In this document: piece by piece, positions 1-10,917 of the stretch | Numbering within the stretch: position 1 is the first letter of the stretch | Layout: each line of letters opens with the position of its first letter | Origin: Tetracentron sinense | Taxonomy: Eukaryota > Streptophyta > Magnoliopsida > Trochodendrales > Trochodendraceae | Direction: 5' to 3' | Length of the DNA stretch: 64,000 nucleotides | Assembly: GCA_015143295.1 (NCBI GenBank) | Contig: CM026562.1 | Coordinates: forward strand, 10,072,041-10,136,040 | Notes under the pieces: generated by a model | Seen by the model: the letters and a program-made list of their open reading frames with translations, nothing else | What the model was told of the DNA's origin: nothing | The model's database searches: none | Made by a program: the position numbers and the translations under genes

Positions 1-1684
1 CCAGAAGCTCTGTTTTGAAAAAACATTTTTAGAAAAGTGTCGAACTTTTGCAAAAGTTTTGTTTTTAACAGAAAGTATGTTTAGCTAGCTTTTATATTTG
101 TCAGGAAATTGTCTTTGTCAAGACTTAAGAGATTTTTGTAGTCTGTCTTTTACTCTCGAATGGTGGAGTATGACCTAGAAGAGGCTTTGTCACTACCGGG
201 GATGCTTGGGGGTAGACCTATTTGTCTCGCCGCTACTGGAGATTGGACTCTGGTTGGGGAGAAGCTTGTTGGGGAGTAAATGGAAACTTTTATACTCTTG
301 CTGAGTAGAGTGTTTGTAGAAAACAATTCGAGGTCTCTACTAGGGATCTGCTGGGGAATATGACACTATTGTAGACCACTACTGAGGATCGATCGGGAAG
401 TGACACTCTGTTGGAGATTGTCAACTGTCTGCTGGAGAGTTGTGATATCTACTGGAGACTACTGTCAGGGAATCTTGTTTCTCGGTGCCATCTATTGGCA
501 ACATACAGGAGATTTGTTGGGAATTCAGCAAGACTGATCACTGCCGGACTTTGTTACCAAATTGCTCTTCAACTTTTCTCCCTTTTTTACCCTTGGAATG
601 ACCAAGTCATGGGTTTCACATCATTTTTACGTGATGAGGTCGTTGCCGGTTTTCCTCATGCATACGAAGCTAGTTGATTTTTGTCCCTTTTTTGTCCTTA
701 GTCACAAGACTAAGTCTAGGGTCGCGTAAATTTTACGCAATGAGGTCGTTGCCAATTTTTTACTCATGCCCGCGATTTGTCAAGGAAAATAGGTCTTCTC
801 CCTTCATTGTCTTAAATGGCAATCTGTCAACGATTTGTGTTTCGCTGAGGATGTAGATGTGATACTGTGCTTGCACTCGTAATTTCTAGGAGATCTAGAA
901 GTACTTAGAGTAGGATGAAATACAGGATAGGGGACCGAAGTTTGGGACACCCTACGATTTCTTCTATTGTAATTAATCTTTGAAGCTTTCTCCTGTTGTA
1001 CTCTCCTGGGTATTTGTACTTTGAGATTTTCTGCTGAATTTGATTTTTTTTTTGTTCTGCTGGGAAATTTGAGAGAGGTTGTCTCTGCTGGAGAGAATTT
1101 CGAGAGAGGCTGTCTTTGCTTGGGGAAAGAGTTTTCGGGAGAGCTTGTCTCTACTTGGGAAAAGATTCCGAAGAGGTTTCTCTTTATGGGGAGTCTCTGA
1201 CTTTGAGAATGTTTCGACTTCTATTTTGGGTTTTCCTTTGATGGAAATTTTATACCCTTGAGAGTTGACTTGTCAGGGGAAGTCGAGAGGATTCTTGCTC
1301 TATTTGGACTCTGTGGGGATGCCTTTTTAGAGAGGCTTTGACTCCATTGGGGATGGTTTGGGAGATGGTTGGATCCCTGTTTGGGAGATGATTCTGGAAA
1401 TATCTTGATCCCTTTAGTGACCGCACCTGATTTGTCAGGTTGTCTACGTACCCTTTGCAGGATCAAGTCATGACGTAGTTCAGACGAATGTCACATCTTG
1501 GCAAGGGAGAGTGTTCCTGAAAAGGTTTCATGAAAGAAAGGTTGTTAGGCTCAAGGGAGCTAACTAGCAGATTTCATTAATTTGAAAATGGTTTACATTA
1601 TTGGGGATAAGGAGTGTGCCAAAGATGGCCTCCTATCATTTTTCAGAGAATCTACATGTGCAATGCGCCTATCAGATCTAGACC
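1..1684 (-). other. 3' noncoding region of the Tat element with diverged short repeats
   Basis: No coding signal follows the integrase stop at 1,685. The stretch is filled with degenerate short repeats built round forms of CTGCTGGGGA and GAGAGGTTGTCTCT (for example around 340-470 and 1,035-1,170). Long untranslated 3' regions are usual in Tat elements. No polypurine tract or 3' LTR start is recognisable, so the LTR should lie left of position 1. Short ORFs here are judged spurious. Confidence 0.5.
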
Positions 1685-2830
1685 CTAAGCGTAGTATCGT
1701 TTGACTTTATCCACGTTGATGGGCTATAGGAGGTTTTCGTCATCCATACGTCCGAGTCGAAGGGCGCCGCCTGATAATTTATCTCGGACGATGTATGGGC
1801 TTTCATAGTTGGGCATGAATTTGCCCCTTAGGTCAGGGTGGTTTGGCAACATTTTCCGGAGAACCAGGTCACCAACTTCGATGCTTCATGGTTTGACTTT
1901 CTTGTTGAATGCCCTACCTATGCACCTCTGAAATGCCTGAGAGTGGTTGATGGCTTTCAGTCGCCACTCTTCGATCAGATTCATCTGCTCGTACCGGGTC
2001 TGTACCCATTCTGCCTCTGAGATTTATGCTTCCACTAACACCCAGAGTGATGAAATTTCTACTTCAATAGGGAGTGCTTCCATACCATAAGCTAGAGAAA
2101 ATGGTGTTGTCCCAGTTGAAGCTCAGATGGACGTTCTGTATGTCATGAGTACATGTAGGAGCATCTTATGTTAGGCGGAGTAATTGGTTGCCATCTTTTC
2201 TATGATTTTCTTCATTTTTTTGTTGGCGGCTTCAACTGCACCATTGGTCTGAGGCCTGTATGGTGTAGAATTGTGATAATGTATTTTGAATTTCTGGCAG
2301 AGATCAGTCATCCCCTTATTGCAGAAGTTGAGAGCATTGTCTATTACAATCTCGAACGGGACATCATACCGTCAGATGATATCCTTTCTCAGAAAATACT
2401 GAACCACTGAGGCTGTGACGTTGGCATAAGAGGTTGTCTCAACCCATTTTGTAAAGTAATTGATTGCAACCAGGATGAATCGATGTCCGTTTGATGCTTT
2501 CGGGGTTATGGGCCCGATGAGTCAATGCCCCAAGCTGAGAATGGCCATGGAGCGGTGAGATTGTGCAACCTAGTTGGTGGTGTATTGATTCTGTCAGCAT
2601 AGATTTGGCACTGGTGAAACTTCTGTACATGCTGGCAATAGTTAAATTCCATTGTAGACCAATAGTAGCCCATTCTAAGTACCTTCTTAGAGAGCATTAA
2701 CCCGTTCATGTGTGGGCCGCAAGTTCCTCCGTGAACTTCCTCGACTACCTGTGCTGCTTCACGAGTGTCGAGGCATCTAAACCAGATCAAATTTGGCGAT
2801 CTATTGTACAAGATTCCTCTGGAGATGACA
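1685..2830 (-). pseudogene. Tat integrase region
   Basis: The zinc-binding N-terminus and the D,D(35)E core are readable across frames: GID near 2,525, VIDN near 2,335 and E in NGAVEAANK near 2,240. The C-terminal part keeps NYESPYIVRDKLSGGAL near 1,800 and PINVDKVKRYYA at 1,690-1,725, which is where Tat polyproteins normally end. Frameshifts near 2,500 and 2,170 and internal stops make it non-functional. Confidence 0.8.
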
Positions 2831-2982
2831 AACTGAATGACCTGTCTTCTGATTGCCCGGTGGTCTATTTTGGTAGCATCAAGTGGGAAGGTCTCGTCCT
2901 AGAGGTACTGCTTGATGTCTATATACCAGGGCTTGTTATCTGATACATCTTCAATCTCCAGGCAGTAGACATGATAATCCTG

Positions 2983-3410
2983 CTATTGAATTTTGATTGG
3001 CCAAAGCATGATGCCCCTAGGGATTGGAGCCATGGAGGTAAGAGTAGCCAATGCATTGGCAAATTTGTTGTGGTTCTTGAACCTGTGACTGAAGTTGATT
3101 CTTTTGAATTGTGTGATTAGCACATTGAGGTAGGCTAGGTACGGGACTAACGTTACTTCTCGGATGGCCCAAGATCCATTTGCCTGATAGAATACCAAGG
3201 ATGAGTCGACGTAGACGTCTATCTCCTCAATCCCGATGCCCAGGGCTTCTTTCAGTCTGACTATGTATGTCTCATATTCTGCTTCTTTATTTGAATATCT
3301 GAATCACAGCTTGACTGAGATAGGGAGGTGTGCCCCCTTGGGTGAGATCAAGACTGCTCCTGCCCCGTGCCCATGACTATTAGCGGCTCCATCGAAGTAT
3401 AACTCTCAAC
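2983..3410 (-). pseudogene. Archaeal-type RNase H (aRH) domain of the Tat element
   Basis: After the gypsy RNase H and before integrase, the minus strand encodes YFDGAANSHGHGAGAVLISP, then NKEAEYETY and VDSSLVFYQANGSW. This matches the second RNase H that Tat elements carry. The D of FDGA, E of AEYE and D of VDSS match the conserved acidic positions. One stop lies in the RYSNKE region. The domain is the main evidence for Tat rather than Athila or chromovirus lineage. Confidence 0.75.
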
Positions 3411-6400
3411 CGAGGTATTGCTGCTCTTTTGCTTCTATTTATAGGATGGCATCATCTGGAAACTGATTATGTACTAACACATAGTTTTGTGCTGGATTAT
3501 GGGCCAGGTGATCTGCAATTGCCTACCCCTTGATTCACTTCTGAGTCATGTACGTGATGTCGAATTCAAACAACATCATAAGCCATCGAACTGTCCTCCC
3601 GATAGTGGCTGGCTTTTCCAGTAGGTGCTTGGGTCCATCCAGGAGATCAAGATTTTGGGTAGGAAAGTAGATAGTGCCACAAACGCTGAGTAGCCCAGAC
3701 CAGTGCCAATAAGTTTTCTCGAGCGGGTTGTACCTCTCTTCGTACTCTAGCAGTCGCATACTGATGTAGTAGATGGCTTGTTCTGTTCTGCCTGTCTCGT
3801 CATGTTGTGCCAGTACGCACCCCATTGAGGTTTCTTACATTGAGATGTATAATAACAGTGGTCGTCCCGGTGTATTCCTCCGGAAGATACTGCTTTATTC
3901 TGTCAAAGGCTTCTCGTTTGTCCAAACTGTTGGTGTATTCCTCCAGAGAAGCTTGAAGATCGGCTCGCATATCCAAGTGAGCTAAAAGATGAATTGGCTG
4001 ATGTACTCAATTCTACCCAGGAAACCATAGATCTCCTTTTCAGTTTAGGAAGTCAGTATTTCGATGATAACTCTGGCTTTAGCTGGATCGATCTCGATGC
4101 CTCTTTTGCTTACTATGAAGTCAATGAGCTGTTCTAATGAGGCTCCAAAGACACATTTGACCGGATTCAGTCTCAGGCTGAATTCTCTGAGTCTGTCACA
4201 GAGTCTTTTCCAGTCTTCCGAATGCTGCCTAGCAGTAGGTGATTTTATGATTATGTCATCTCCATAAATTTCAGCTGACTTGTGGATCATGTCGTGGAAT
4301 AAAATTTTCATGGCCCTCTGATAGGTTGCCCCTACATTCTTGAGCCCAAAGGGCATTACCTTATGGCAGAACGTGCCCCAATGTGTGATAAAAGAGGTCT
4401 TCTCCATGTCTTCTTCTGCCATTCTGATTTAGTTGTATCCGGAGAAAAGATCCTTGAATGAGAGTGTCTCATGCCCTGCTGTATTTTCAACCAGGATGTC
4501 GATGTGAAGGAGAGGGAATTTATCTTTAGGGCTTGTCTTGTTCAGATTTCGGTAGTCGATACACATTCGGACCTTGCCGTCCTTTTTGGGTACCGGTACA
4601 ATATTGGCTAATCATTCAGGGTAGGTTGCTACTGCCAGGAAGCCTGCACTAATCTGCTTCTTAACTTCTTCCTTGACCTTTTGCGACCATTCGGGCCTCA
4701 TCCATCTCGATTTCTGTTTAACTAGTCTGACTTTTGGATTTAAGAGCAATCTGTGTACTACCAATGCTAGATCTAGGTCAGGCATGTCTGCATATAACCA
4801 GGTGAAGACATCACTGTAGCTCTTCAGGAAGCTGATCATATCTGTTCTCTGCTGCAAGCTCATGGTCGTGCCAATCTTAACGAGCTGAGGATTATCTTCT
4901 GATCCCAGGTTTATAGTCTCATTGTCCTCGATGTTCATCTACAGGACCCCTTCGCTGTGTTCTAGGAGGTCCAGAATCTCTTCAGGCGGTTCCTCTTCCT
5001 GTTCTGAGTCATACTCAATTTTCAAAAGTTCAAGGTGGGTTTCGGGGATATTCTTATCAGATGTGATTTCCTGACAAATCATTAAGCTTAGTTTAGCATA
5101 CTTTTTGTTAATTTTGTTGGCTTCAAGACACAAGGCCTTCCAGGGGAAGATTCTGTGTGATTTCATTATCAGCTAGATGAAATGTTTTATGCAAAATATG
5201 TTTTTGAGTCAAAATATCATATTTTTCATTTATAAAACAAATTATTACCGTTTACAAAATGTGACTTGACAAAAAGAGGCCGACAGTGGCCTGACATTTG
5301 GATTTTGCAATGGGAGCAAAAGAGAAGATAGAAAGAGGAGAAGAATGGTGCTTCGGTTCGATCACTGCTTGATTGAAACAACCTGCCCTACCCTCTGCTT
5401 TCCTCGGCCCTGAATGGCCTCGATGATAAGAGCCTCGGTCCACCAACGGATCATTGGTCGGTGATTGGATGATGCCTTGGTGTTGTTGAATAGGGTGTAG
5501 ACCTATTCTCCTACTGGATTTTCTGTTTCTACGGCTTCTTCGATAGTCAGCTCATCGAACATCTGTGTCATGCTGAATATTTCTAAATCGGGAATCCCTG
5601 AAAACTCAACACTGGGCTGGGGTTTGAAATTGGTGCAACTGGTGCAAGGGATGTATCTGGGTAGGGTTTGAATGTCCCTACCAGGAAGGTTACAAAGATG
5701 TGAGGTCGGGGCTCTAGTTTCACCGACCGACTGTTCTTCTTTGTAAGCTTGGAGAGATAGTCCTCGAACATGGGCTTATACCCCAATCCGAATGGTGGCG
5801 TGTAGTGCGGAGCCACATATCTCTTTTTCATGCCCTAATTTTTGACTCCCAGGCCTGACCCTGGTTGATAGTTCATTCTAGCCATTATCTTGACAAATGG
5901 AGGCACTGCTTGCTTAATCTACTCTTCTACCCTGGCGATAGAACTGACTTGTTCAAACTGGTATGTCATAAAGGTGGTACCTTACCCCAGTTCCTGGATG
6001 TCCCCGAAGAAATTAGCCATCTCCTCTGAAGGGATCACGACCAAGTAGTCATCTTGGATGAACTTGATTCTCTGGTAGAGAGAGGAGGGAATGGCTAGCT
6101 CCGGTTGCATGGATTCATGGCCTTCCCAGGAGTAAGGTAAATGAAGCTGGCACATTCACGACCTGAAAGTTTGTAGTGAACCGAGTTGGTCTGACCCTGA
6201 TGGTCAAGTCAATGTCACCCAGGTTCTGCCTGGTAGAGTTGTCGAAAGCCCTGATTGTCATGAGTCTCTTCTTCACCTGATCAAGGTTCAGTCCCAAGCT
6301 TTGCTGTGTTGAGAGAGTGCAGAGGTTTAGGCTAAAGCCATTGTCGATCAGCACTGAAGATAATGTCCTATCCATGCACTAAACTACGATGTATAAAACC

Positions 6401-7250
6401 CAGGTATGATCCCTATCACCGTCCGGTATTTCCTCTTCTGTGAAAGAGATGATTCTGGATTCGAGTACCTGCCCCACCATATGCCCCAGTTTCTTCGGCA
6501 TGATGTCTGTTATTACGTGGGCATTGTTAAATACCCAGAGAAGTTGTTTCTGGTTATGCTCGGATGTTAGAAGAAGACCTTGAAGGGAATCCAAATAAAA
6601 AATTTATGCGGAAACTGGATCCCAAGGATCCTTACACAATAGAATACAAATAATTTTATCTACATGTTTTAGTCAAATTACCTCAGTGAATAATGTTCAC
6701 CAGTGAAGCAAAAACCAACTCGAACCATCAGAACTCTTTGTAGAGATTTCTCAAAGAAATACTCGAAGCTCGATCCTTGTTCTTCGCTATCCCCGCGAAG
6801 GTTTGGAATCTCAACTTGGTCTTGAAGAAACAAAGAGGAGAAGAAGAATGTTGGAGAAGACTTTCTATCTCACAAACCTTAAGGTTCAAAACCCTAAGTA
6901 TCAAAAACTTGGAAAAACACCAAAGGGGGGCTCACGAAATTGGAGGGGAGAGAAATCTCCCTTCTATTGCTCACAATTTGGAGAGAGGGAAGAGAAAAAT
7001 CAATAATGAATATATCCCCCACGTTTTGAGGTGTTGGGATGTAGCACCCCGGACTTTTCCAACTTTAATGAATGGCATTTTCGTTACCAATTGGCCTTCC
7101 TCATAGTATAATTAATAAATAAGGGAGAAATCGGAAATTCCGAAACGTCAGAAATTTCCGTTTTCGAAAGAAGAATCCAACGCAAGTTGAATCGTCAAAA
7201 TCGGACGAACGAGTCAAAAGATATGGTCAAAATAGTGGAACCTGCAGAGC

Positions 7251-7438
7251 ACCGATCGATCGGTCCTCATCAGCGATCGATCGGTCCAAAACCGATCGAT
7301 CGATGGCTATCGACTGGTCAGAAATTTTATATGGGGAAATTTTCCAGAGAGCATGTTTTTGACCGGTCGATCGGTCAATAACACCGATCGCTCGGTCGGC
7401 AACCGATCGATCGGTCATAAGCACCGATCGCTCGGTCT
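7251..7438. repeat. Cluster of CGATCGATCG palindromes in solo LTR A
   Basis: Variants of ACCGATCGATCGGT recur at 7,251, 7,275, 7,292, 7,361, 7,383, 7,401 and 7,423, spaced roughly 10-70 bp apart. The first is a perfect 14-bp palindrome. Solo LTR B has a comparable set with a different core (CCTACGAACGATCGTAGG forms, 11,720-11,810) at the equivalent place. Function unknown. Confidence 0.8.
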
Positions 7439-8251
7439 ATCGAGTTTTGCAGAATTTTTAGTAAGGGCGTTTTCATCTTTTGGGTGTTAACCCTTACCCA
7501 TAAGGGCTTGCCCGAGCCTTTAGGGCTTCATTCACCTCACTTGGAAGGTTTTGAGAGAGAAGAAGAGAAGAGAAGGGGGATTTACATCTAGGGTTTTCCA
7601 CTTGAGAGAATCAAGGGTTTTAGAACCCTAGAACCGTTCTAAAGGCTTGGATTCTCCAAATCCAACCTCAAGCTCGTGTGGGGTACCTCTTCCAAGCTAG
7701 GGCAGCGTTTCTACATCATCCTCAAGGATTTTTCTTTCCCTTTTCAAGGTTAGTACAGTCTTCCTAGTTACTTTGGTAATAACCTAGGATTTTCCTAAGT
7801 AAATATGTGTTAGATCTTCCCCATTGCTCCCTTGTGTTGGTATATGCTAAATCTCTAAAACATAAATAAGATAATACAAACAAATGGTGGAATGTATGAA
7901 TGGATGAGGAGTGGAGGCGATTGGATGCCATGTTGTGATGTATTGAATGATGGAAAAATGGTGGAAGGGCATATTACGCATAATGAACACACCCCAAGTG
8001 TTTGATGAAATGTTCGAATAAGAAAATATGAAATAACTAAAGGTAAAAAGGTTGAATACCACATGTTTGATAGAATGCATGAATAAACTAAGATTTGAAA
8101 GCATGAGTCACATAAATGTTCCCCATTTGGCAAGTTGTATACATGTGTTTATTTCGCTTCTTAAATTCTCACGTGAGTTGGGAATTGTTAAAATGCTATA
8201 TGTCATCATGATTTCACGATTGCTATGCACGAGCACATATGTAGATGGAGG

Positions 8252-8730
8252 ATATTGTCAAGGAGGTTGGTAGCCCAGGGATTATAAGGGTGCTAACCTC
8301 TGGCTCATAAGAAAAGAAATGGTATTGTCAAGGAGGTTGGTAGCCCAGGGATTATACGGGTGCTAACCTCTGGCTCATAAGAAAGGTATTGTACTGTCAA
8401 GGGGGTTGGTAGCCCAGGGATTATACGGGTGCTAACCCCTGGCTCATAAGAAATATATTGTACTGTCAAGGGGGTTGGTAGCCCAGGGATTATACGGGTG
8501 CTAGCCCCTGGCTCATAAGAAATATATTGTACTGTCAAGGGGGGGTTGGTAGCCCAGGGATTACACGGGTGCTAGCCCCGTCTCATAAGAAATATATTGT
8601 ACTGTCAAGGGGGTTGGTAGCCCAGGGATTACACGGGTGCTAGCCCCTGGCTCATAAGAAATATATTGTACTGTCAAGGAGGTTAGTAGCCCAGGGATAT
8701 GCGGGTGCTAACCTCTGGCTCATAAGAAAT
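8252..8730 (+). repeat. Seven tandem ~69-bp hairpin units in solo LTR A
   Basis: Unit: TGTCAAGGGGGTTGGTAGCC, then CAGGGATTATACGGG, then TGCTAACCCCTGGCTCATAA and a short A/T spacer. The GGGGTT and AACCCC parts pair within each unit. Units 1, 2 and 7 read GGAGGTT..AACCTC while units 3-6 read GGGGGTT..AACCCC or AGCCCC, so both arms change together. Unit 5 has two extra G and a damaged distal arm. Confidence 0.9.
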
Positions 8731-10917
8731 ATTGAAAGGATAACTCAAAGGGGTTTCGTATGATTCATAGACGTGTTTTGGTTTCATAACAATTATACTT
8801 GATAAAACGTTTACGTATGATGCCGTTAGAAATTGATTATGAATTGTACTCCTTCTATTACTTGTATATGATGTTGTTCGTTATTACCATTGTTGGTTAG
8901 GACTTTGTACTCGCTGAGTATTCCACGCTCAGCCGTACTTTCATGTCGGCAGGTACACGAGCTCCTCTTGACATATGTGATCCGGGTCCTTGGATAGAGG
9001 AGGACTACGGCGAGGAGGAACCGTATGAGGATCTAGCAGTCGAGCCTCAAGCAGAGGCTAGAGACTTAGACCACTGGCCCCACGGGGGTGACTATTGAGC
9101 GAGATAGAGTCGTATTTTGTCTTTTGTATTTGATAGGTGGGCCTGTCCACCTTAGGCTTAGACATGTTTTGTATATAACTATGTCCACTTGGAATACTAT
9201 AGTTTGGATCATTATAAAGAAAGGAAAAATTTGTTTGCGCTTCCGCATTTATATTTAGCTTCTGCGCTCTAATTATCATTTTTTGTACTGTATTCTCTTG
9301 TTAATTACAGGAGGGTTTGGCAGGTACGAAGTATCACACCTAAAGTATCCCTTAACTCCTAGGGGGTATTCTGGGGCGTGACATGGGATATTTATAGAAT
9401 TTGAACAATTCAAATCCTAATCCAATTTGGAAACATCCCTTAAAGAGAGTTACTAAATAATGATAACTCTTATCATTAATGAAATCAAACTTTCTAATTT
9501 TGGTTTTCTTTTCCTAAAAAGATTCCATAATTAAAGGGGGTGTAACCAATTCATAGATTCTAGGAACAAATTCCTAACAATTAGGATTCTATTCAAATTA
9601 GAAACCTCATACAAAGGTGGGTGTGAGAATAGGGTGGGCGTGAGCCTTTGGACCTTAGTCTCCAAGTTTTAACAAACTTCTATTTCTTACTCCTTTCTTG
9701 CATTCCAAGTATTGGAATCTAATCCCATATATAAAAGAGTTATTATTCAATAATTATTCAATCAACCAAATCCTAATCCAATTAGGAAAGCTTAAGTGGG
9801 CGCCCCACCCTAAGGATTAAATCCATGGGCTTGGGCCCACATTTGAGGTCCATACTTTATAGGTTTATGGATATGAGTCAAACCCATTTCCCCTTTCATT
9901 AGGTTAATTAAATAATTACTAATATAATCATTTTATTTAAATTAACAATTAATTTAATTAACATTTAATCATTTAAATAATTGATTAACATTTAATCAAT
10001 AGTTTGAGCTTGTATTTCTTAGATGAGCATCTCCACAGATTGCTCTGTGACTTCTAACTCTGGCTTACCCAATGTTATCCCATTGACCCTAAATAGGATT
10101 TACATCGGATTTGTAAGTGACGTGAGATATCCATGTTGCAATTGAATCCCAGTATAAGAACATTAACCATTAAGGATCCCGCCACATGAACTTTTTAATT
10201 CAATTGATCTTTCCAATTACATTATCCCTAATGGACCTTCGAGATTATTTATACTATCTAACTCATAGCCCATTGCACATCATCCGGGTTTTCAAGACTT
10301 CTGATTAAGCCATGAGAAACTTTTTCTCATGTAAAACATTTTGAGAAAACTTTTTTATAAGTATAATATATTTTAATAAAAATATATTTCAAACTTATTT
10401 TGTTTCAAAATCACCTGCGTAGGATTTAAGCTTAATCGACTGTCTTATCCGAAACTTGGATAATCTCTCAATTTAATGATCATGGATTTCTTGTTTGAAA
10501 TTTATTATGACTCGAACAGCTTTCTGATTATCCAACTATCACTGTATCGTATTCCCTAAAGTAGAGAGTACTTTGATGGAATCAAAACAGTCAGATTACT
10601 GCTCAGTTACAAATGAACTCATCAGATCTAAGGATCATTGAAACTGTTCAATGTGAATGAGAGACCAATTATCTGATAGAATGTTTATGCAAGAGGTCTC
10701 TCATTGCATGAATCAGTCAGTGCACATTTAAGCACCCATTGTTAAACATGATGCCCAGAAAAGTCATTTAGATTGTAAGATTCTTATTAATTTGATTAAT
10801 AGAGACTTCTTCTTTATCTATTGTGTATTCATTATAGGTAATTGACCATGATCATGAGATGATCTATACGATATGATATATCAATAAAGGTCCTTAGGAT
10901 ATATTGTAGGAAAGTTA

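Larger units (their letters stand above)
1685..6580 (-). pseudogene. Tat gypsy pro-pol remnant (protease, RT, RNase H, aRNase H, integrase)
   Basis: Minus-strand polyprotein broken by stops and frameshifts. Protease: VLIDNGFSLNLC near 6,345, the D-[ST]-G-type site with the last position altered. RT: 4,938-3,950 with MPFGLKNVGATYQRAM and the polymerase motif changed to YGDD (Tat elements normally have YVDD). Classical RNase H: 3,830-3,535 (GCVLAQHDETGR, AIYYISMRLLEYEERY). A second, archaeal-type RNase H at about 3,410-2,983 with the broken motif YFDGAANSHGHGAG. Integrase: 2,830-1,685 with an HHCC finger (HGGTCGPHMNG, CQHVQKFHQCQ), catalytic GID, VIDN and NGAVEAANK, ending PINVDKVKRYYA just before the stop. 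An in-frame stop splits RT near 4,610. The upstream part was cut by the copia LTR at 6,581. Not functional. Confidence 0.88.
7040..9383 (+). mobile_element. Solo LTR A (2,344 bp, gypsy-like), TSD TGGGA
   Basis: Starts TGTAGCACCCCGGA, ends TTCTGGGGCGTGACA and is flanked by a perfect 5-bp duplication TGGGA (7,035-7,039 and 9,384-9,388). Starting TG, ending CA and a 5-bp duplication identify an LTR. No gag, pol or primer site lies inside, so it is a solo LTR. It shares its start, its end (CTCCTAGGGGGTATT..) and an internal block (CAAGTTGAATCGTCAAAA) with solo LTR B. Inside are a cluster of ACCGATCGATCGGT palindromes, seven tandem hairpin units, and the block TTGTACTCGCTGAGTATTCC with stem GCTGAG/CTCAGC. 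The strand is arbitrary (TG to CA on plus). Confidence 0.92.

Noticed and set aside
8252..8730. CRISPR-like array (regular repeats)
   Set aside because: No unique spacers; units are contiguous and the context is a plant LTR.
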